Assembly: GCA_964454675.1 (NCBI GenBank)
Contig: CAYVUB010000009.1
Coordinates: forward strand, 1 to 64,000
Length of the DNA stretch: 64,000 bases
Direction: 5' to 3'
Source: CAYVUB01 sp964454675
Lineage (GTDB): Bacteria; Bacteroidota; Bacteroidia; Flavobacteriales; Flavobacteriaceae
Shown here in pieces: positions 24,886 through 33,033 of this stretch (its first letter is position 1; each line of letters starts with the position of its first letter). The notes under the pieces are model-generated. The model searched no databases and had not been told where the DNA came from. It saw nothing but the letters and a program-made list of their open reading frames with translations. Made by a program: the position numbers and the translations under genes.

Positions 24886-25326
24886 ATGTACAACTCTATT
24901 AAAATTTTACACTCATACTGGGCTTATTTAGTGCTTTTAATTTTGGTTTTAGCAACCTTTAATGCATTAGTTAAATACTTTGGCAACAAAGAGTTTCACG
25001 CCAAAGATTTCAGGATTTCATTGTATGCTTTAATTGTTTCACATATTCAGTTGTTATTTGGTTTTGTCTTGTTTTTTGCAGCAGATTATGTTTCGCTTAT
25101 CAAAGAAACAGGTATGGGAGCCATCATGAAAAATGCGCTATTACGTTCTAATATCATTGAACATCCGTTAACAATGATTATTGCCTTGATTTTTTTGACA
25201 ATGGGATATTCAAAACACAAAAAGAAACTGACATCAAAATCAAAATTCAAAATGCTGGCAATTTTTTATACGCTTGCATTGGTATTGGTACTGGCAAAAA
25301 TCCCGTGGAATACCTGGTTACAATAA
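24886..25326 (+). CDS. Hypothetical four-helix membrane protein
   Basis: A 146-aa integral membrane protein with four predicted helices (around residues 11-28, 48-66, 90-105 and 124-140). Conserved-looking His residues lie at HSYWAY near the N-terminus, SHIQLLFG in helix 2 and EHPLTM before helix 3. That pattern could bind heme or metal as in small cytochrome-b-like families, but this is only a suggestion. It has a monocistronic layout with its own strong terminator. The family is common in Bacteroidota as an uncharacterised protein. Confidence 0.72.
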   Translation: MYNSIKILHSYWAYLVLLILVLATFNALVKYFGNKEFHAKDFRISLYALIVSHIQLLFGFVLFFAADYVSLIKETGMGAIMKNALLRSNIIEHPLTMIIALIFLTMGYSKHKKKLTSKSKFKMLAIFYTLALVLVLAKIPWNTWLQ

Positions 25327-25330
25327 GATA

Positions 25331-25368
25331 AAAAAAAGCGTAAATTTTGAAAAATTTACGCTTTTTTT
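25331..25368. terminator. Strong bidirectional terminator
   Basis: A perfect 17-18 bp inverted repeat (AAAAAAAGCGTAAATTTT with its complement) with almost no loop. It is flanked by A and T runs and placed between convergent genes. Confidence 0.88.
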
Positions 25369-25388
25369 GATATATATATATAGAAGTG

Positions 25389-26441
25389 TTATTCTGCGTC
25401 TTTAATTACATAAACATACACAGGAAAGTGATCACTGTAACCTCCTGAAAATCCTCTGTCATCCCAGCTTCTAAACGGGTATCCTTTCCATCTTCCGCGT
25501 TTTGTAATTAAATAGTTTTTATTAAAAATACCTGCCTTATACAATCTGTAAGACGAATAATCTTTTTCAAGCAAAGGTTGTGACATCACTATCTGGTCAA
25601 ACAAACTCCAGGCATCTCTGTAAGCATTTGAGCCCAATCCTTTTGCAAGAAAATTTTCCATAGGGTTATATAATCCCTTTGTTTCAACTTCATCTCTGTT
25701 TGCTTTGGTTTTTAAAACAACTTTAAAGCTGTCATTTGTCGGGTTGTCATTAAAATCGCCCATTGAAAACACCTTTGCATAAGGATCTATAGCCTGTAAC
25801 GAATCTATAAGGCGTTTATTAAGTTTTGCTGCGGCAATACGTTTCGATTTGCTTCGGGCTTCTCCACCGCTTCTTGACGGCCAGTGGCTTACGATAAAAT
25901 GCATCATTTCGCCATCAAATTTACCGCTTACAAGCAATTGGTCTCTTGTGTGAACTCTTTCTCTTGTAGCATCATCATAAATTACAAGTGTATGGCTGCT
26001 GGTATCTACAGGTTGAAACAGTGCTTTTTGATACAGTAAAGCCACATCAATACCTCTGTTATCGGGTGAGTGATAATGTACTATGCCGTAATCTCTTCCT
26101 AATAATAACGGATGGTTTACCAAGTCAACCAAAACTTCGCGGTTTTCAACCTCACAAACCCCTATAACTGCCGGTGCATTATTTGAAACATCAGAGCCTA
26201 TATCGGCAACAACTCTTGCCATATTGTTAATTTTATTTTTGTAAGCCTCTGCGCGATTACTGGCTTTCATTTCCATAATAGGGCTGGCTTCATCATATTT
26301 TGTAGGGTCATTGATGGTATCAAACAAGTTTTCAAGATTATAAAATGCAATTGTGTGAATTTTAAACTTTTTTTCTTGTGCCTGAAGCGTTAAATTAAGG
26401 GTTAAAAAGAAAAAAATTGTAGAAATAGCAAGCTTCTTCAT
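25389..26441 (-). CDS. Secreted endonuclease/exonuclease/phosphatase (EEP) family protein
   Basis: A 350-aa exported protein with a 21-residue signal peptide (ending LQAQ). EEP-fold metal-dependent phosphodiesterase motifs are clear: FYNLENLFD near the N-terminus, GVCEVENRE (metal-binding Glu), FIVSHWPSRSGG, MGDFNDNPTND, and the terminal YSDHFPVYV (catalytic Asp-His). Members hydrolyse phosphodiester bonds in DNA, RNA or lipids. It is divergent from a TonB receptor and a DUF5689 lipoprotein, a grouping often seen in flavobacteria, which suggests degradation of extracellular nucleic acid or phosphate esters with uptake of the product. Confidence 0.87.
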   Translation of the reverse strand: MKKLAISTIFFFLTLNLTLQAQEKKFKIHTIAFYNLENLFDTINDPTKYDEASPIMEMKASNRAEAYKNKINNMARVVADIGSDVSNNAPAVIGVCEVENREVLVDLVNHPLLLGRDYGIVHYHSPDNRGIDVALLYQKALFQPVDTSSHTLVIYDDATRERVHTRDQLLVSGKFDGEMMHFIVSHWPSRSGGEARSKSKRIAAAKLNKRLIDSLQAIDPYAKVFSMGDFNDNPTNDSFKVVLKTKANRDEVETKGLYNPMENFLAKGLGSNAYRDAWSLFDQIVMSQPLLEKDYSSYRLYKAGIFNKNYLITKRGRWKGYPFRSWDDRGFSGGYSDHFPVYVYVIKDAE

Positions 26442-26486
26442 TTATTATATATTATATTAATGTTATGTTAGTTACAAAACTTGAGC

Positions 26487-26494
26487 CAAAAGTA
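26487..26494 (-). promoter_or_regulatory. -7 element for EEP gene
   Basis: TACTTTTG on the minus strand is a perfect TAnnTTTG match, giving a leader of roughly 40 nt before the ATG. Confidence 0.5.
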
Positions 26495-26514
26495 TGTATT
26501 TATTATAAATAATG

Positions 26515-26522
26515 TAAATTTG
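26515..26522 (+). promoter_or_regulatory. -7 element for TonB receptor gene
   Basis: TAAATTTG is a perfect TAnnTTTG match about 57 bp before the ATG. It is divergent from the EEP promoter, with the two elements only 20 bp apart, so one bound regulator could control both. Confidence 0.5.
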
Positions 26523-26578
26523 CAAGCCTTAAATAATAATTATTTAATGCTAAACGACTATTAACTTTAAATTTAGGC

Positions 26579-29434
26579 ATGAAAAAAAGCTTTCTAATTT
26601 TCTTATTTGGACTTTTATCCGGCTTTGTAACTGTTGCCCAACAGACAGTTATAAAAGGAAGTGTCCTGGACGGCACAACCAACCGGCCAATTCCTGATGT
26701 TACCATCACTATTGAAGAAACTTCACAAACCGCAACTACAGATGCAAAAGGTGAGTTTAGTTTTACTTCAAATGTGCCTCTCGGAAATCAGGTTTTAAAA
26801 CTTGAAAAACCGGGATACGGTACTAAACGTTACCCTATTATTGTCAACGAAGGTCAAATTCTTGACATAAGCGGTATGTCTCTTGATTATGACAATAGCG
26901 ATAACAGAGATTTGTTTGTTATTTCTATCTCTGATGACGAGCTAAACAACGATGAAGGTATTACAGACAATGTTTCGGGGTTATTACAATCATCGCAGGA
27001 TGTGTTTTTAAATGCCGCGGCATTTGATTTTAGCGCAACATTTTTCAGGCCGAGAGGTTTGGACAATGCCAATGGTAAAGTACTAATCAATGGTATTGAA
27101 ATGAACAAACAATTTAACGGAAGACCACAATGGGCTAACTGGGGCGGATTGAATGATGTACAACGCAATCAGGAATTCACTATGGGATTTGGCGCCAGTG
27201 ACTATACCTTTGGCGACTTAGCCGGTGTTAATGCCATAACTATGAGAGCATCACAATTTCGTAAAGGCGGACGTGTATCGTATGCTGCGGCAAACAGAAG
27301 CTATGAAGGACGTATCATGGGAAGCTATAATTCCGGTTTGCTTGACGGCGGCTGGTCTTATTCTATTTTAGCTTCAAGACGCTATGGCGACCAGGGATTT
27401 GTTGAAGGCACTTTGTATGATGCCAACTCCTTTTTTGCATCAGTTGAAAAACAAATAGGAAACAATCACAGCATCAACTTTACGTCTATTTATGCTCAAA
27501 ACCGTCGTGGTAGAGCATCAACACTTACAGAAGAGCTTTATCAAATCAAAGGAAGACAATATAACTCTTTCTGGGGTGAATTTGATGGTGAACAACGTAA
27601 CTCAAGAATTCGCGAAGTTGTTGAGCCTATTTTGATGCTTAACCACTATTGGGACATAAACAGTAAAACACGATTAAATACCAACGTAGCTTATCAGTTT
27701 GGTAAAGTTGGGAACACACGTATTGACAATGGCGGAACTCGTTTATTTGTTTCGTCTGATGGTCAGGAAAGCTATTTGGGGGGTGCCAGAAATCCTGACC
27801 CAACTTACTATCAAAATCTTCCAAGTTACTTCTTAAGAAATCAAACCCCAACGTCTTATGATTATGAGCAAGCGTATCTTGCCGAGCAAAGCTTAAGAAA
27901 TGATGGGCAATTGGATTGGAATGCGCTTTACCTGGCAAATGCCAACGCAAGAGCTAATGGCGGCAACTCCATTTATGCTATTCAGGAAGATAGAAATGAT
28001 GACAAGCAACTAACTGCTAATATGATTTTAGACTCAGAACTATCTGATAACATCCGGTTAAATGCCGCCGTTAATTACAGAAAACTAAAAAGCGAAAACT
28101 TTGCTGAACTTCAAGATTTATTAGGCGGAACAGGATATTTGGACATTGACTTTTTTGCTGATGAAGGTGATGACTCTATAAATGAAGAAACTCTTGGTAC
28201 ATTTGCCCAAAGTGATGTGCGCAACAGAAACAGAATGGTTAGAGAAGGTGACAGATATAAGTATAATTACGATTTAGATGCCAATGTTGTAAGTGGATTT
28301 GTACAGGCTCAATTCAAATACAACAAGGTTGATTTTTATTTGTCGGGCAACATTTCCCAAACTTCTTACCAAAGAAACGGTTTGTATGAAAACGGCTATT
28401 TCCTTGGAAATCGCTCTTATGGAAAAAGTGAAAAACTGGACTACTCAAACTTTGGATTTAAAGGCGGTGCCACATACAAAATTACCGGTCGTCACATGCT
28501 TGACATAAACGCAGGTTATTATACAAAAGCACCAGACCTTAGAAATGTATTTAGCAACGCACGTCAAAGCAATGATGTAACAATTGGTATAAGTGAAGAA
28601 AAAATACAATCGTTTGATGCCAGCTACATTTACAGATCGCCATTAGTAAACGCCCGCTTAACAGGATATTTCTCAAACTTTAAAGGCGGCTCAAACATTG
28701 GGTTCTACTTTACAGAAGACTTAGCAGGTTTGGGTCTTGATACAGGTGATGCTTTTGTACAGGAAATCATGACCAATATAGAACGTCAAAACATAGGTGT
28801 TGAACTTGGTATAGAAGCACAAGTCACTTCAACCATAAAATTAAAGGCAGCAGGCTCTTTGGGTCAGTTTACCTACAACAATAACCCAAATATTTACCTA
28901 ACCAGCATTGATTTTAATGAACCGGTAACTTTTGGTAACGGTACCACAAATCTTAAAGACCTTCATATTTCTGCAGGTCCGGAAAGAGCTTTTCAGTTAG
29001 GCTTTGAATACCGTGACCCTGATTTTTGGAACTTTGGCGTTACTGCAAATCATTTTTCTAATGCATACATCAACCCAAGTGCTTTAGCCAGATCTGCTAA
29101 CTTTACAACAGATTTTGACGGTCAGCCATTTGCTAATTATGATGAAAACGTTGCCAGACAATTGTTAAAACAAGAACAATTTGACGACTATATGCTTGTA
29201 AATGTTACCGGAGGAAAATCATGGAGAGTAAAAAATTACTTTGTAGGCTTTTTTGCAACCATAAACAACGTATTCAATGAAAATTTCAAAACCGGAGGTT
29301 TTGAACAGTCAAGATTAGCAACCTATAAAAGAGTGCTTGAAGACAAATCAAGAGAAAACGGACCTCTTTTTGGAAGCAGATATTTCTTTGGAACAGGAAC
29401 AACCTATTACCTTAACGTTTACGTTAGATTTTAA
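26579..29434 (+). CDS. TonB-dependent outer-membrane receptor
   Basis: A 951-aa protein with a 21-residue signal peptide (ending TVAQ). A CarboxypepD_reg-like domain (VIKGSVLDGTTNRPIPDVTI, about residues 24-105) is followed by a plug domain (FFRPRGLDNANGKVLINGIE) and a ~700-residue beta-barrel ending in the terminal aromatic YVRF. It imports a substrate across the outer membrane with energy from TonB/ExbBD. No SusD partner is encoded; instead a DUF5689 lipoprotein follows 37 bp downstream, and a secreted EEP hydrolase is divergent. The substrate may be a nucleic-acid breakdown product or phosphate compound, by context only. Confidence 0.9.
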   Translation: MKKSFLIFLFGLLSGFVTVAQQTVIKGSVLDGTTNRPIPDVTITIEETSQTATTDAKGEFSFTSNVPLGNQVLKLEKPGYGTKRYPIIVNEGQILDISGMSLDYDNSDNRDLFVISISDDELNNDEGITDNVSGLLQSSQDVFLNAAAFDFSATFFRPRGLDNANGKVLINGIEMNKQFNGRPQWANWGGLNDVQRNQEFTMGFGASDYTFGDLAGVNAITMRASQFRKGGRVSYAAANRSYEGRIMGSYNSGLLDGGWSYSILASRRYGDQGFVEGTLYDANSFFASVEKQIGNNHSINFTSIYAQNRRGRASTLTEELYQIKGRQYNSFWGEFDGEQRNSRIREVVEPILMLNHYWDINSKTRLNTNVAYQFGKVGNTRIDNGGTRLFVSSDGQESYLGGARNPDPTYYQNLPSYFLRNQTPTSYDYEQAYLAEQSLRNDGQLDWNALYLANANARANGGNSIYAIQEDRNDDKQLTANMILDSELSDNIRLNAAVNYRKLKSENFAELQDLLGGTGYLDIDFFADEGDDSINEETLGTFAQSDVRNRNRMVREGDRYKYNYDLDANVVSGFVQAQFKYNKVDFYLSGNISQTSYQRNGLYENGYFLGNRSYGKSEKLDYSNFGFKGGATYKITGRHMLDINAGYYTKAPDLRNVFSNARQSNDVTIGISEEKIQSFDASYIYRSPLVNARLTGYFSNFKGGSNIGFYFTEDLAGLGLDTGDAFVQEIMTNIERQNIGVELGIEAQVTSTIKLKAAGSLGQFTYNNNPNIYLTSIDFNEPVTFGNGTTNLKDLHISAGPERAFQLGFEYRDPDFWNFGVTANHFSNAYINPSALARSANFTTDFDGQPFANYDENVARQLLKQEQFDDYMLVNVTGGKSWRVKNYFVGFFATINNVFNENFKTGGFEQSRLATYKRVLEDKSRENGPLFGSRYFFGTGTTYYLNVYVRF

Positions 29435-29471
29435 TATAACACTTAGTAAAACACTATAAATTTCAAAAAAA

Positions 29472-30863
29472 ATGAAAACAATTAAATTAAACAAACTGGC
29501 AATACTATTACTAAGCTTTGTAGTATTCACAGCCTGTGTTGAAGATGATGATTTTAACACGCCGGATCTTTCAATCACAGACCCGGAAATTGACGGATAT
29601 ATTATAGATATTGACGCGGTAAAAAATGTACTGGCACAGTCAAGTGACCCGATAGTAACATTTAACGGTACTAATAACTATATGGAAGGTTATGTTATTT
29701 CAAGTGACGAAAGCGGAAACTTTTTTAAGCAAATAATATTACAGGACAAAGCAGAAAACCCAACAGCAGGTATAAAAGTACAAATAGATGTCAACCCGCT
29801 GTTTACGGTTTATGATATAGGGCGTAAAGTATATGTAAAATTGGACGGCTTATCAATAGGAACCAGAAACGGTGTGGTACAATTAGGAAAAAGAAACGGG
29901 AACGTCATAGACAGAATTCCTGCTTCTCAAATGTCAAATCACATCATCAGAACCAATGAAGTAGAAACCATCGTGCCTCTTGAGGTTAATATAGAAGACT
30001 TTAGTAACGCTATGGTTAATCTGTACATCAAATTAAACAACGTCCAGTTTAACCGTTTTGATGCCGTAGGCGCAAACCAATCTACCTATGCAGGCGAACC
30101 CGGAGATCAATTTGACGGCGAACGCACTTTAGAAAGCTGTGAAGGAAGCTCAACCGTTGTATTAAGCACCAGTACATTTGCTGATTTTAAATCATTAAAC
30201 CTGTCGCCAAACAAAGGTTCTGTTAATGCCATTTTAACCAGAAACTTTGAAAACACTTTTTTCACAATCTATCTTAACACACCCGAAGATGTTAATTTCA
30301 CGGAAACCGACCGTTGCGACCCTAATTTCTTAGAATGTACCACACCTGCCGGTGGTGGTTCTGTAATCTTTAGTGAAACTTTTGAAAGCTATACCAACAT
30401 TACCGGTGCCGAAAATGCAGGCTGGACTAACATCAATGTTAGCGGCGGAACCTTAAGATACGTTTTAGGAACTTTCAGCGGTAATAAATATGCCCAAATA
30501 TCCGCATTTAATTCCGGTCAGGCTGTTGTAGATTCATGGCTGGTTACACCCGAGATAAACTTAGACGGCACAACAGGTGAAACATTATCGTTCAGCCTGG
30601 AAGTTGCTCATGCAAACGGTGTTATCCTGTCTGTTTTGATTACAGATGACTACACCGGAGATGTTACAACTACCGAGTGGACACAACTTGATTTACCTAT
30701 TGCAAATACACCTTCTAACGCTTTTGGCGGGTTCAATAATATTGATAATATTAATATTTCCTGTTTGGACGGCAACATACGTGTAGCTTTCCGTTATCAA
30801 GGTTCAGATTCAGGTCCTAATACAAGATACCATATTGATAATGTAACCGTAAGAGGTAACTAA
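29472..30863 (+). CDS. DUF5689 lipoprotein with choice-of-anchor J-type domain
   Basis: A 463-aa lipoprotein; the lipobox FTAC puts the lipidated Cys at residue 22, followed by an acidic stretch (VEDDDF) that often marks surface-exposed lipoproteins in Bacteroidota. Residues about 45-280 (YMEGYVISSDESGNFFKQII, GRKVYVKLDGLSIG) are typical of DUF5689, an OB-like fold. Residues about 297-463 (FSETFESYTNITGAENAGW, DSWLVTPEINL, YHIDNVTVRG) form a jelly-roll like the choice-of-anchor J domain. It is in an operon with the TonB receptor and may bind substrate at the surface in place of SusD. Confidence 0.85.
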   Translation: MKTIKLNKLAILLLSFVVFTACVEDDDFNTPDLSITDPEIDGYIIDIDAVKNVLAQSSDPIVTFNGTNNYMEGYVISSDESGNFFKQIILQDKAENPTAGIKVQIDVNPLFTVYDIGRKVYVKLDGLSIGTRNGVVQLGKRNGNVIDRIPASQMSNHIIRTNEVETIVPLEVNIEDFSNAMVNLYIKLNNVQFNRFDAVGANQSTYAGEPGDQFDGERTLESCEGSSTVVLSTSTFADFKSLNLSPNKGSVNAILTRNFENTFFTIYLNTPEDVNFTETDRCDPNFLECTTPAGGGSVIFSETFESYTNITGAENAGWTNINVSGGTLRYVLGTFSGNKYAQISAFNSGQAVVDSWLVTPEINLDGTTGETLSFSLEVAHANGVILSVLITDDYTGDVTTTEWTQLDLPIANTPSNAFGGFNNIDNINISCLDGNIRVAFRYQGSDSGPNTRYHIDNVTVRGN

Positions 30864-30884
30864 ATTATCTTAAACCATAGTACA

Positions 30885-30916
30885 AAAAAACCACATCATA
30901 ACAGATGTGGTTTTTT
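30885..30916. terminator. Bidirectional terminator
   Basis: A perfect 13-bp stem (AAAAAACCACATC/GATGTGGTTTTTT) with a 6-nt loop between the convergent DUF5689 and acyltransferase genes. Confidence 0.87.
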
Positions 30917-30941
30917 GTTTATGGCATTGTCCAATTGAAAA

Positions 30942-31697
30942 CTAACTTGCTTTAAGCTCGTTTAAAATTAATTCCCTTGCCTGTTCACTTATCGCTCTTG
31001 TGTCCTCTGTTTTTAAACCTTCGGTTGGTATAAACCTGTGTATTTTAACCCGCATTTTTCCGGGACTTCCGCTAAAAAAGATGTATGAAAACCGTGTTTT
31101 ATTATCGGCAAAGGTTAATGGCACAACAGGTATTTGATGATTAATGGCAAGCCTGAAAGCACCGTCTTTAAAATCGTCCAGAATGACATCTTCGTCCGGC
31201 ACACCGCCTTCAGGAAAAATGCAAATACTCAACCCGGATTGCAACCTGCGCTGTGCTCTTAAAAAAACGGCTTTACGGCTTTTTTCAGAACTTCTGTCAA
31301 CCAGAATACAAGTACGCTTGTAAAAAAATCCGAACAGCGGGATTTTTGCCAACTCTGCTTTCCCCACAAAAACAAACGGATTTTTAACGCTTACCAGCAT
31401 CAACATAATATCGGCCATGGATGTGTGGTTGGCAATAAACATATAGCTTTTTGACCTTTCGGGTGTTTGTTCTCTTTTAATTTTCCACCTAAAACCCATT
31501 CCGGTCAAAATAAACTTTGCCCAAAAGCGCGCTAATTTAAAGAAAAACGGATACCAGGATTCTTTCAGAATAGAAACAAAAAGCAACGGAAACAACACAA
31601 TAATAGGCAATGCTACCAAGATGTAAAACCATATACGGTATAAAATCCAAAAGAGATGTTTCATTAATTTCATCTGTTGTTGCTTATAGTTTTTCAA
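30942..31697 (-). CDS. plsC: 1-acyl-sn-glycerol-3-phosphate acyltransferase
   Basis: A 251-aa membrane-associated acyltransferase. An N-terminal transmembrane segment (ILVALPIIVLFPLLFV) is followed by the catalytic motif NHTSMADIM (NHx4D) and the acceptor-binding motif FPEGGVPDED; VPVVPLTF is the fourth conserved block. It adds a second fatty acyl chain to lysophosphatidate to form phosphatidate in phospholipid synthesis at the inner membrane. The start is uncertain among three nearby Met codons (residues 1, 9 and 12). Paralogues of similar length can acylate other lipids, so the exact substrate is inferred. Confidence 0.87.
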   Translation of the reverse strand: MKNYKQQQMKLMKHLFWILYRIWFYILVALPIIVLFPLLFVSILKESWYPFFFKLARFWAKFILTGMGFRWKIKREQTPERSKSYMFIANHTSMADIMLMLVSVKNPFVFVGKAELAKIPLFGFFYKRTCILVDRSSEKSRKAVFLRAQRRLQSGLSICIFPEGGVPDEDVILDDFKDGAFRLAINHQIPVVPLTFADNKTRFSYIFFSGSPGKMRVKIHRFIPTEGLKTEDTRAISEQARELILNELKAS

Positions 31698-31787
31698 ATG
31701 TCAGATGCAATGCTACATATTTTATTGACAAATTTCTGAATAATTTAGGCAAACGCATTTCATAAAAATCAAAACTACTTAAATTAA

Positions 31788-31818
31788 TTGAGCTATTATG
31801 CTAAAAAAATTACCTTTG
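31788..31818 (+). promoter_or_regulatory. trpS promoter (TTG-N20-TAnnTTTG)
   Basis: A TTG -33 box at 31788-31790, a 20-bp spacer, and TACCTTTG at 31811-31818, all at consensus. The TTG could be misread as a start codon for trpS, but it belongs to the promoter. Confidence 0.65.
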
Positions 31819-31843
31819 CAACTCGTATAACAATTAAAAAGAT

Positions 31844-31860
31844 TCCTGCCTTCGCAGGGA
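31844..31860. repeat. Short palindrome TCCTGC-cttc-GCAGGGA in trpS leader
   Basis: A 6-7 bp stem with a CTTC loop, ending six bases before the trpS ATG. It has the same architecture as the palindrome after the macroglobulin gene (14555-14574, loop GAAG on that strand), indicating a dispersed repeat. Its position in the 5' leader could affect translation. Confidence 0.5.
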
Positions 31861-31865
31861 TGACT

Positions 31866-32834
31866 ATGGCAAGAATACTTACAGGCATACAAAGTACAGG
31901 AACACCGCATTTAGGAAACCTGCTTGGCGCAATCATACCGGCAATACAACTGGCAAATGATTCAAAAAACGAATCATTTCTGTTCATCGCAAACCTTCAT
32001 ACACTTACTCAAATAAAAGATGCCGAAGAGTTGCGTCAAAATACCTATTCGGTAGCGGCTGCGTGGCTGGCGTTTGGTTTGGATATTGAAAAAACCGTGT
32101 TTTACCGCCAGAGTGATGTTCCTCAAGTAACGGAATTAGCTTGGTATCTCAATTGCTTTTTCCCGTTTTCACGGTTAGAACTCGCCCATAGCTTTAAAGA
32201 TAAAGCATCGCGTCTGGAAGATGTAAACGGCGGATTATTTACTTATCCAATGCTTATGGCTGCCGATATTTTACTGTACGATGCCCAAATTGTCCCGGTA
32301 GGAAAAGACCAATTACAACACATTGAAATGACCCGTGATGTTGCAACCCGTTTTCATACAAAAATGGGAGAAACCTTTGTGCTTCCCGAAGCCAAAATTG
32401 AAGAAACCGTTATGATTATTCCGGGAACCGATGGCGAAAAAATGAGCAAAAGCCGTAACAATTTCATCAATATTTTTGAAGCCGATAAACCGTTGCGCAA
32501 GCAAATTATGTCCATACAAACCGACAGCACACCGCTTGAAGCACCAAAAGACTGGAAAACCTGCAATTGTTTTGCCATTTACAGCCTGCTGGCTTCAAAA
32601 GATGATGTTGCCACCATGAAAGCCAATTATGAAAACGGCGGTTATGGGTATGGCCACGCAAAGCAGGCATTGTTTGAACTTATTGTAGAGAAATTTGCCA
32701 CACAGCGAGAACGTTACCACTATTATATGAATCATCTTGATGAAGTTGACAGCGCATTGGCAATTGGCGCAAAAAAAGCAGCAGTCATTGCAAATGAAAC
32801 ATTAAGCAGGGTAAGAGCCAAAGTTGGGTATTGA
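31866..32834 (+). CDS. trpS: Tryptophan--tRNA ligase
   Basis: A 322-aa class I aminoacyl-tRNA synthetase that charges tRNA-Trp. The ATG at 31866 (MARILTGIQSTGTPHLGNLL) is the usual family start; the longer frame from TTG 31788 would begin inside the promoter. The HIGH-like signature is TPHLGN, and the second signature is KMSKSRNN. Tryptophan-binding elements are in DVPQVTELAW and PVGKDQLQHIEMTRDVA. Length is normal. It has its own promoter with a short leader containing a hairpin. Confidence 0.95.
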   Translation: MARILTGIQSTGTPHLGNLLGAIIPAIQLANDSKNESFLFIANLHTLTQIKDAEELRQNTYSVAAAWLAFGLDIEKTVFYRQSDVPQVTELAWYLNCFFPFSRLELAHSFKDKASRLEDVNGGLFTYPMLMAADILLYDAQIVPVGKDQLQHIEMTRDVATRFHTKMGETFVLPEAKIEETVMIIPGTDGEKMSKSRNNFINIFEADKPLRKQIMSIQTDSTPLEAPKDWKTCNCFAIYSLLASKDDVATMKANYENGGYGYGHAKQALFELIVEKFATQRERYHYYMNHLDEVDSALAIGAKKAAVIANETLSRVRAKVGY

Positions 32835-32991
32835 ACAAAGGTTAATGGTTAATGGTTGTCATGCTGAACTCGTTTCAAGCAGGTCTTAGGTGTTGGGTTA
32901 TTCGTTATTGGTAGCTTCGAGAACCTTAGCTTCCATCTTCGGTCTTCGGTAATCGTAAATCCATTATGGCTTTAGGTATTAAGACTGTTTA
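32835..32991. repeat. Intergenic region with degenerate dispersed repeats
   Basis: About 150 bp with GGTTAATGGTTAATGG (direct repeat) and TGTCATGCTGAACTCGTTTCA, a string I recall as a frequent intergenic repeat in flavobacterial genomes, followed by TTCG-containing short repeats (CATCTTCGGTCTTCGGTAA). No gene is visible. Identity as a repeat family is from memory. Confidence 0.35.
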
Positions 32992-33033
32992 TTGAAAAAA
33001 TATAGTATCTTAGTTTCACAAATACCCCTAATC

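Noticed and set aside
31788..31865. Extended N-terminus of TrpS from TTG
   Set aside because: The TTG and the following bases are the -33 and -7 promoter elements, and the extension has no counterpart in TrpS proteins.
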